A DNA stretch of 16,027 bases from an uncultured Bacilli bacterium (GTDB lineage: Bacteria > Bacillota_I > Bacilli_A > RF39 > UBA660): NCBI GenBank assembly GCA_910586635.1, contig CAJUJA010000026.1, forward strand, positions 1 to 16,027, in the 5' to 3' direction. The notes below the pieces were generated by a model, which ran no database searches, was not told the DNA's origin, and saw nothing but the letters and a program-made list of their open reading frames with translations. This document shows positions 6,962 through 12,800 of this stretch, piece by piece (positions within the stretch are counted from its first letter, which is position 1; each line of letters opens with the position of its first letter). The translations under genes were made by a program, and so were the position numbers.

Positions 6962-7231
6962 ATGTATAGTAGGCAAGATATTATTCAAACAGCTCAAATG
7001 TTAGGTATTCAATTTGATCGGTTTACCTTAGATGATTTGATAACTGGAATTCAAATTGAATTAGAACATGGCTTAATAAGCCCAAAGACTAATGTAACTA
7101 ATAATGATTTGGTTTTAACTATGAAAATAGCCTTAGCACATTTAAATGAGTTCCCCAATTACTATAATAAAAATTATGGATTACCTGCATTTGAAAACTA
7201 TTTAAAAACCATGCACAATATTTTAAAATGA
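6962..7231 (+). CDS. DUF5661-like small protein
   Basis: An 89-residue soluble protein. The pattern FDRFTLDDLITGIQIELEHG, then TNVTNNDLVLTMKIALAHLNEFPNYY resembles the DUF5661 family, whose members share an ELEHG, TNVTNDD and KIALAHLNEFPDYY pattern and have no known function. GGAGG (6951-6955) lies 6 bases upstream of the chosen ATG. An extended -10-like TGGTATAGT (6942-6950) directly abuts the ribosome site, which would place the transcript start almost at the start codon. It is single-gene, closed by a strong bidirectional terminator. Confidence 0.75.
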   Translation: MYSRQDIIQTAQMLGIQFDRFTLDDLITGIQIELEHGLISPKTNVTNNDLVLTMKIALAHLNEFPNYYNKNYGLPAFENYLKTMHNILK

Positions 7232-7241
7232 TATTGTTTAT

Positions 7242-7285
7242 AAAAAAGAAAGACCTTTTTATTGGAATATAAGTCTTTCTTTTTT
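7242..7285 (+). terminator. Strong bidirectional terminator
   Basis: A 13-bp perfect stem (AAAAAAGAAAGAC at 7242-7254 with GTCTTTCTTTTTT at 7273-7285) around an 18-base loop. It ends the DUF5661-like gene on the plus strand and can also end minus-strand transcripts from the small ORF at 7375-7509. Confidence 0.9.
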
Positions 7286-7374
7286 GCTATATTTTTATTT
7301 CATAATCACTTGGGGGACTCTTTAGAATATGTTAATTGTTTATTATTATAATGTTTTTCTCCAAATTGATTGAC

Positions 7375-7509
7375 CTAACTATATTCAATATTAGTATTCA
7401 TATAATCCATTAATTGAGAAACGTTTTTTAAATTCTCAAAATGTAATTTATCTTCTGTGGGAGTGATTTTCATTTCTTCGCTCATTTGTATATTACTTTT
7501 TTCTTTCAT
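7375..7509 (-). CDS. Small ORF of 44 codons with in-frame amber stop
   Basis: A minus-strand ORF starting at ATG 7509 with AAAGGAG (7516-7522) 6 bases upstream. It encodes a polar peptide beginning MKEKSNIQMSEEMKI and ending YMNTNIEYS before TAG (7375-7377). The same frame stays open for 22 more codons (VNQFGEKHYNNK onward) to TGA near 7309, so this could be a longer protein broken by an amber mutation. No family recognised. A good ribosome site and a plausible helix (LHFENLKNVSQLMDYM) argue that it is translated, but short AT-rich ORFs arise easily by chance. Confidence 0.45.
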   Translation of the reverse strand: MKEKSNIQMSEEMKITPTEDKLHFENLKNVSQLMDYMNTNIEYS

Positions 7510-7562
7510 AAATTGCTCCTTTCTAAACTAGTTAGACTTGTTTTTACTATTTATAATAAAAA

Positions 7563-7596
7563 ATATCTAATATCATTTTATCATATTTTTAGATAT
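7563..7596. repeat. Inverted repeat upstream of the small ORF
   Basis: Arms ATATCTAA (7563-7570) and TTAGATAT (7589-7596) with an 18-base centre that contains a direct ATCAT pair. There is no T tract, so it is not a standard terminator. It could be an operator for the small minus-strand ORF or chance in AT-rich DNA. Apart from this, the small ORF and the tRNA with its signals, I see nothing in 7286-7869. Confidence 0.3.
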
Positions 7597-7626
7597 CTAC
7601 TAGCAATTATATTAAATTTTAGATAA

Positions 7627-7657
7627 CAAAAACTCGTGCCAAATAGTTAGTACGAGT
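7627..7657 (-). terminator. Terminator of tRNA-His
   Basis: On the minus strand ACTCGT ... ACGAGT forms a 6-bp stem around a 14-base loop, followed by TTTTTG. It lies 11 bases downstream of the tRNA 3' end. Confidence 0.75.
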
Positions 7658-7668
7658 AATTTTTATTC

Positions 7669-7745
7669 TGGGGCGCCATAAGAGAATCGAACTCTTGCAT
7701 ACTAGTGCCACAAACTAGCGTGTTAACCACTTCACCAATGACGCC
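7669..7745 (-). tRNA. tRNA-His (anticodon GTG)
   Basis: A full cloverleaf on the minus strand: acceptor stem GCGTCAT/ATGGCGC with one G-T wobble, D arm GTG/CAC, anticodon stem CTAGT/ACTAG with loop TTGTGGC (anticodon GTG), and T arm AAGAG-TTCGATT-CTCTT. The CCA end is encoded. An extra G at position -1 opposite C73, the identity mark of histidine tRNA, is present. It is a single-gene unit with its own promoter and terminator. Confidence 0.97.
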
Positions 7746-7759
7746 ATATATATAAGACT

Positions 7760-7765
7760 ATTATA
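7760..7765 (-). promoter_or_regulatory. -10 box of tRNA-His promoter
   Basis: The minus strand reads TATAAT about 15 bases upstream of the tRNA 5' end, in the right place for a short-leader tRNA transcript. The -35 region is T-rich and not clearly consensus. Confidence 0.5.
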
Positions 7766-7822
7766 GTTTATTATAAATTAAGTAAAAAATCAAGGGCTTT
7801 TTGTTGTTTTTAGTTATTTGTC

Positions 7823-7830
7823 CATACACT
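7823..7830 (+). promoter_or_regulatory. Candidate sporulation-sigma -10 box for cotJ
   Basis: CATACACT matches the -10 pattern of the mother-cell sigma factors (sigma-E CATACANT; with the next base also sigma-K CATANNNTA). The cotJ operon of B. subtilis is sigma-E controlled. The -35 region 14 bp upstream is a poor match, so this is a moderate call. Confidence 0.5.
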
Positions 7831-7869
7831 ATTTACCTAAAAGAATAAATTAAAGAGAAGGAGGAAAAT

Positions 7870-8298
7870 ATGTATAGTTATAATGATTATCTATCAAATG
7901 ATTATTTAAGAAATACTACACCCAGTATGATGAATAATAATCAACCAAATCTCTATACTCCAGAAGAAGGGTATAATAAAGGGAATTTATTTGCTGATTT
8001 ATATCAGGGCTATAAGGATTATCAACCAGTAAAACTACGTGCTACAAATGAAAAAGATGCATTGTTTTTAGAATTATCTAGATATGCTTTTGCTGCTCAT
8101 GAATTAAATTTATACTTAGATCTTCATCCAGAGGATACTACGATGTTAGCATTATTTAATGATTATAGGACAAGAGCAAATAAGTTAATGATGGACTATG
8201 AATCTAAATATGGACCATTAACAATTTCTAGTGATGAGTTATCTAATAGTTTCTCATGGCAGAAAGACAAATGGCCTTGGGAAGGGGGAAATAGTTAA
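7870..8298 (+). CDS. CotJA-CotJB fusion, spore coat protein
   Basis: A 142-residue protein that appears to combine two normally separate spore-coat proteins. After a Tyr/Asn-rich N-terminus, residues 29-57 (YTPEEGYNKGNLFADLYQGY) resemble CotJA. Residues 63-139 match CotJB: ELSRYAFAAHELNLYLDLHP, the spacer helix with ESKYGPLT, and the closing WQKDKWPWEGG. In B. subtilis the two are distinct short ORFs, cotJA and cotJB. AGAAGGAGG (7855-7863) supports the start. The stop overlaps the cotJC start (TAATG), so the genes are translationally coupled. It probably helps place the CotJC catalase in the spore coat. The CotJB half is secure; the CotJA half is short and less so. Confidence 0.82.
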   Translation: MYSYNDYLSNDYLRNTTPSMMNNNQPNLYTPEEGYNKGNLFADLYQGYKDYQPVKLRATNEKDALFLELSRYAFAAHELNLYLDLHPEDTTMLALFNDYRTRANKLMMDYESKYGPLTISSDELSNSFSWQKDKWPWEGGNS

Positions 8299-8987
8299 TG
8301 TGGGCATACCAAAAAAGATTGCAATATCCAGTGAATATTAAGAAAAAAGATTTAAGAATGGCAAAGTTACTAGTTACACAATATGGTGGATCTAATGGAG
8401 AACTTGCTGCTGCACTACGTTACTTAAATCAAAGATATACGATGCCAGATAATAAAGGAAAAGCTTTACTTACTGATATTGGCACGGAGGAGCTTGCTCA
8501 TATCGAGATGATTTCAACTATGGTATATCAGTTAATGAAAGATGCTACAATTGAAGAAATTAAAGAAGCTGGTCTTGATCCTCATTATGCTGAGCATAAT
8601 AAAGCACTATATCCAACCGATGCAAATGGAGTTCCATTTACTGTAACTTATTTTGCAACAACAGGAGATCCACTAGCTGATATTTCTGAGGATATGGCAG
8701 CTGAACAAAAAGCAAGAGCAGTATATGAAAACTTAATTGATTTAACGAATGATCCTGATGTTATTGGACCATTACTTTGGTTAAGACAAAGAGAAGTTGT
8801 TCATTATAATAGATTTAAAGAATTATTTAAACATTATGAAAAAATGTTTAATGTTAAGAATGATAAGAAAATGAATTTCCCAACCAATCAAAATTCTAAT
8901 AATCAAAGCGGTAATTTTTTAGATAATATGAGCCAAGGATTAAATAATATGAGTCAGTTTTTAAATAACTTTACTCAAGAAATGTAG
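8298..8987 (+). CDS. cotJC: CotJC, spore-coat manganese catalase
   Basis: A 229-residue member of the dimanganese catalase family, which dismutates hydrogen peroxide; CotJC is the spore-coat form. The four-helix ligand set is visible: E35 (GELAAAL), E65 and H68 (EELAHIEM), E136 (MAAEQKARAVYENL) and H169 (REVVHYNRF), with spacings matching known Mn catalases. The core is about 185 residues and is followed by an Asn/Gln-rich tail (about 190-229) with two NNMSQ-type repeats, perhaps for coat packing. It starts at the ATG overlapping the CotJAB stop; GAAGGGGG is 9 bases upstream. A terminator follows 3 bases after the stop. Confidence 0.95.
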   Translation: MWAYQKRLQYPVNIKKKDLRMAKLLVTQYGGSNGELAAALRYLNQRYTMPDNKGKALLTDIGTEELAHIEMISTMVYQLMKDATIEEIKEAGLDPHYAEHNKALYPTDANGVPFTVTYFATTGDPLADISEDMAAEQKARAVYENLIDLTNDPDVIGPLLWLRQREVVHYNRFKELFKHYEKMFNVKNDKKMNFPTNQNSNNQSGNFLDNMSQGLNNMSQFLNNFTQEM

Positions 8988-8990
8988 AGA

Positions 8991-9020
8991 AGAATCGATT
9001 CAATAGAGTCGATTCTTTTT
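8991..9020 (+). terminator. Terminator of the cotJ operon
   Basis: Stem AGAATCGA (8991-8998) / TCGATTCT (9009-9016) with a 10-base loop and a T5 tail. It insulates the CRISPR array 1 promoter that follows. Confidence 0.9.
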
Positions 9021-9037
9021 AAATTCATAAAAAATAA

Positions 9038-9066
9038 TTGAGAAATTGGAATAGGTTTGTTATAAT
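9038..9066 (+). promoter_or_regulatory. Promoter of CRISPR array 1
   Basis: TTGAGA (9038-9043), 17-bp spacer, TATAAT (9061-9066), with an extended TGT before the -10 box. It drives the leader and array 1. Confidence 0.8.
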
Positions 9067-9146
9067 CTAAGTATTGATATAGATAGTACCATTTAATCAG
9101 GTTGATATTCTATGTAGTTAATCGATATTGTCTAAAGCCATTTGAG
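9067..9146 (+). promoter_or_regulatory. Leader of CRISPR array 1
   Basis: An 80-base AT-rich leader directly before the first repeat. The last 42 bases (9105-9146) are identical to the leader of array 2; the upstream part differs at 9067, 9070, 9071, 9074, 9086 and 9104. The leader-repeat junction ATTTGAG-GTTTT is where Cas1-Cas2 would insert new spacers. TACCATTTAAT (9087-9097) can pair with repeat positions 19-29 over 11 bp with one G-U, so the leader RNA may fold onto the first repeat. Confidence 0.8.
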
Positions 9147-9512
9147 GTTTTAGATCTATGTCATATTGAATGGTATTAAAACCACAAAAAGATATCGATA
9201 AATTTATGAGTTGTTTTAGATCTATGTCATATTGAATGGTATTAAAACTTATATTATATAGCCTATCAAAAAAAGAGGGTTTTAGATCTATGTCATATTG
9301 AATGGTATTAAAACCTGATGACTGGGATTACTCTATGCGAGGCTGTTTTAGATCTATGTCATATTGAATGGTATTAAAACGAAACTCTTGTCGAATATGA
9401 TGAGAGTGAAGTTTTAGATCTATGTCATATTGAATGGTATTAAAACATTTTAGAATTTCTTCCGTTTAAAGAGGTTGTTTTAGATCTATGTCTTTTAAAA
9501 AATTAAAGTATA
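9147..9512 (+). CRISPR. CRISPR array 1, five spacers, type II-A
   Basis: Five perfect 36-base repeats (GTTTTAGATCTATGTC ... GGTATTAAAAC) start at 9147, 9213, 9279, 9345 and 9411, each followed by a 30-base spacer, giving an exact 66-base period. A sixth repeat at 9477 keeps only its first 16 bases and then decays, as expected for the leader-distal end. The repeat begins like the S. pyogenes type II-A repeat (GTTTTAGA) and is paired by the tracrRNA at 9752-9846. Spacers 1-3 recur unchanged in array 2. No spacer source was recognised in this window. Confidence 0.98.
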
Positions 9513-9539
9513 AATTATTGGGTGTGTCATCACCATGCT

Positions 9540-9570
9540 ATTTTAGTTCTATGTTATGATAAAATAAAAC
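9540..9570 (+). repeat. Degenerate CRISPR repeat, array 1 trailer
   Basis: TTTTAGTTCTATGTTATGAT, then ending ATAAAAC, is a shortened and mutated copy of the repeat, spaced 27 bases after the decayed sixth repeat. It is likely the fossil end of an older, longer array. The 27 bases between may be an old spacer. Confidence 0.65.
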
Positions 9571-9606
9571 AGCTATAAAAGAAGTGGTATTTAGCTATTA
9601 TAAATC

Positions 9607-9641
9607 AATAATCCTAATATGGAGTTAGGATTATTTTGTTT
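9607..9641 (+). terminator. Terminator of array 1 transcript
   Basis: A perfect 11-bp hairpin AATAATCCTAA / TTAGGATTATT with a 7-base loop and a TTTTGTTTT-type tail. It should end the pre-crRNA before the tracrRNA-cas9 region. Confidence 0.9.
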
Positions 9642-9672
9642 TGTAATAAAACCATATTTTTCCAAAAATGGA

Positions 9673-9701
9673 TTGTTCTTTTTATAAATTAATGGTAAAC
9701 T
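9673..9701 (+). promoter_or_regulatory. Possible cas9 promoter
   Basis: TTGTTC (9673-9678), 17-bp spacer, TAAACT (9696-9701) with a preceding TGG. This is only a modest match, but some promoter must lie between the terminator at 9641 and cas9. If this is it, the whole tracrRNA gene lies inside the cas9 5' leader on the opposite strand. Confidence 0.3.
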
Positions 9702-9751
9702 TTATGTAAACAAAAGATTTTAGTCTTTATAAGTTAGATGATAGGAGAAAT

Positions 9752-9772
9752 AAAAAAACTGCCTAAGCAGTT
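9752..9772 (-). terminator. tracrRNA terminator
   Basis: The minus strand reads AACTGC-TTAG-GCAGTT and then a T tract: a 6-bp hairpin ending the tracrRNA, which also serves as its last structural hairpin. Confidence 0.88.
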
Positions 9773-9846
9773 ATTCTCATCAAAATGAGTATTTAGGGTA
9801 AAACCTTTATTTTAACTCTCTATGTCATCTTAAATGGTATTAAGAC
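9752..9846 (-). ncRNA. tracrRNA
   Basis: An RNA of about 95 bases encoded opposite the cas9 leader. It starts with an anti-repeat whose complement (9811-9846) matches the CRISPR repeat at 27 of 36 positions; ACATAGA pairs with the repeat TCTATGT. Next comes AGAGTTAAAATAAAGG, closely like the S. pyogenes bulge and lower stem AAGTTAAAATAAGG. A small nexus GGTTTTACC (around 9797-9805), the hairpin CTCAT/ATGAG (9776-9789) and the terminator hairpin follow. It would pair with pre-crRNA for RNase III processing and hold the guide in Cas9. The single well-placed promoter puts its 5' end at about 9846, right at the anti-repeat. Confidence 0.93.
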
Positions 9847-9852
9847 AAATTC

Positions 9853-9882
9853 ATGATACCATAGAAGTAGGAGGAGTGTCAA
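9853..9882 (-). promoter_or_regulatory. tracrRNA promoter, facing away from cas9
   Basis: On the minus strand: consensus TTGACA (9877-9882), 18-bp spacer, TATCAT (9853-9858) with the extended TGG motif. The predicted start at 9846 coincides with the first anti-repeat base. The promoter lies across the cas9 Shine-Dalgarno AGGAGG (9869-9874), and its -35 ends 2 bases before the cas9 start codon. Confidence 0.88.
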
Positions 9883-9884
9883 TA

Positions 9885-12800
9885 GTGACGAATAAGAAAT
9901 ATGATATTGGACTTGATATTGGAACCACATCAGTAGGCTGGGCTGTAATGGGCTGTGAAGATTTTAAAGTAATTCGAAAAGGAAATAAAGCAATGTGGGG
10001 AGTGAGACTTTTTGATGAGGCAACCACCGCAGAACAAAGAAGAATGTTTCGCTCTACTAGAAGACGATATGATCGTAGAAGAAAGAGGGTACAATTACTA
10101 CAAGAGGAATTTAAAGATGAGATTTCAAAAGTAGATCCTGATTTTTATCAAAAAATGAGAGAATCTTTTTATAAAGAAGAGGATTTAGAGAATAAAAAAA
10201 TTCCAATCACGATAGAAGAAAAAGAAATGATTAGAAAATATTATAAAGAATATCCAACGATTTATCATGTTAGGAAAAAGCTAATTGATAGTAAAGAAAA
10301 GATGGATATACGTCTTGTTTATTTGGCTATTCATCACATCATAAAATATAGAGGTAATTTTTTACAGGAAGGAAACCATTTTAAAATTTCTAATTTATCC
10401 ATAAAAGAAAAGTTAGAAAATACTTTTCAGTTGCTATTAGAAGATTCTGCAATGGATCTTTCAAAAGAGAATCTTTCTCTTATTGATCTGGATTTGGTAG
10501 AAAGTGCTTTTCAAGAAGTTTCAAAAAATGATAGAAAGCTAAGACTTGAAAAAGAGTTCTCTAATGGTTTTGATAAAAAGAAAAGTAAAGAATTAACAAA
10601 AATGCTCGTTGGTGACAGTTTTAGTTTAAATATACTTTTTGATCAAGATAATGAAGAAAATATCAAAATATCTTTTAAGGGGACTAGTTATGATGATAAT
10701 TATCAAAAATTAGAAAAAGAGTATGGTGACTATCTAGAAGTATTAGACTCTTTCAAAGAACTATATGATACTGTTTTATTAAAACAATTATTTAAAGGTA
10801 GTAAGGAAGAATCTATTTCAAAATTAATGGTAGAAAGATATGAATGTCATCAACAAGATTTAAAACTATTAAAGAAAATCTATAGGTCTCCTGAAGATAT
10901 TTATCACTTATATAAAAGAATGTTTAAATCAAAAGAAAAAGCATGCACTTATGAGAATTATCTTCATAATCAAATAACTTATGATGAATTAAAAAAACAA
11001 ATCATAAAAGATTTTAAAGAAATAACAACTTGTTCCAATAGTTCTAAGATAACAGATTTAGAAGAAAAAATTATGAAGAAACTACAAGAGGAGATTTTTT
11101 TACCAAGGATATCAGATAGTGATAATGGAAAATTTCCTTATCAATTAAATAAAAGTGAACTAGAACAAATTCTAAAAAATCAAGGAAAGTATTATCCATT
11201 TTTATTAAACACTTTAGAAGATGGTACCTATAAGATTGTGAGACTATTAGAATTTCGTATTCCTTATTATGTGGGACCATTAAATAGTACGACAGATAAA
11301 AAAGAAGGAATTAACCCTAATTCATGGATGGTTCGAAAAGAAGAAAAAGTATCCATTACTCCCTATAACTTTTATGAAGTAGTAGATTTGACCTCATCTG
11401 CTGAAGAGTTTATTGAAAGAATGATAAGTAATTGTACCTATTTATTAGAAGAAAAAGTAATGCCAACAAATGCTATCCTATACTCTAAGTTTAAAGTTCT
11501 AAATGAATTAAAGCAAATCAAAGTAGGAGAAAAGGGAAAAGAAGAGAGATTAAGCCAAGAGATTCAAATGCATATCTTTAAAAATCTATTCTTAAAAGAG
11601 GAAGGGACTATTACTGATAAGAAGTTTAAAACTTATTTAAAGAAAGATTCCAATTTCGATATGTATGAAAATTTATCAGTAACTGGTTATTCTGCTGATC
11701 AGAAATTTTCCAGTAATATGCAATCATATCTAGATTTCTTTGGTGAACATGGTATATTTTTAGGTGTAGATTATAAGGTAGAGGATGCCGAAGAGATTAT
11801 TCGACTAATTACTGTCTTTGAAGATAAAGAAATTTTACAAAAAAAAGTAAAAAGCTTATTCCCTCAGTTGGAAAAAGAATCCATGAAAAAAATTTGTGCT
11901 AAAAAATATAGAGGTTGGAGTAGCTTATCTAAAAAATTACTTCAAGAGGTTTACTATGAAGATCAAAAAACGAAGGAAAAGAAAAATATCATTACCTTAT
12001 TAGAAAAAACCAATGAAAATTTTATGCAAATTTTAAATAATAAAAAATATCAGTTTCAAGATAAAATTGATCAATTAAATAAAGTCGATTCTTCTAAAAA
12101 AATAAGTTATGAATTAGTGAGTGACTTAGCTACTTCTCCTGCTGTCAAAAAAGGAATTTATCAGGCATTAAAAGTAGTAGAAGAAATTATCAATTATATG
12201 AGATATGAACCAGAAAATATTATGTTGGAAATGGCCCGTGGAGATGAGAAAAAACAAAGAAAAGATGATAGAAAAAAATATATAGAAAAGTTATATGAAA
12301 CGAATAAAAAGCAAATAGAAAACTATAATATCTTACATAGACAATTAAAATCATTTGATAAAATAGATAGTGATAAGTTATTTTTATATTTTATTCAAGA
12401 AGGAAAGAGTTTATATTCTGGAACGCCATTAGATATTAATCAGTTAGAGACGTATGAAATAGATCACATTATTCCTAGGACATTAATGAAAGATAATTCT
12501 ATAGATAATAAAGCCCTAGTTTTAAGTAGCGAAAATCACATAAAGGCAGCAAGCTTTGTATTACCAGAACAGTTTAGAACTCCTTATATGAAAAGTTTCT
12601 GGCAACATTTAAAAAATATGAAATTGCTTTCTGTAAAGAAGTATCATAATCTATGTAGATATAAGTTTGATGAAAAGACGATTTCAGGGTTTATTAATCG
12701 TCAATTAGTAGAGACAAGACAAATCTGTAAGCATGTTGCTAATATTATAAAAAATTATCATAAGAATTCTAATGTTATTTATATGAAAGCAAATCTAAGT

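Noticed and set aside
9165..9182. Repeat-internal promoters (TGGTATTAA in each repeat as an extended -10)
   Set aside because: The -10 match is only 4 of 6 and there is no -35 at proper distance within the repeat. Repeat-internal promoters are known in some type II-C arrays but not supported here.
9121..9199. 8-bp complementarity between leader (ATCGATAT) and spacer 1 (ATATCGAT)
   Set aside because: The core ATCGAT is itself palindromic, so the match is weak evidence. The leader-repeat pairing is longer and conserved.
9834..9884. ATG at 9834 as the cas9 start
   Set aside because: It lies inside the anti-repeat, has no Shine-Dalgarno and would add 17 residues before the conserved RuvC-I start. 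GTG 9885 with AGGAGG fits better.
11071..11280. Minus-strand ORF of 69 codons inside cas9
   Set aside because: Antisense shadow of the cas9 frame.
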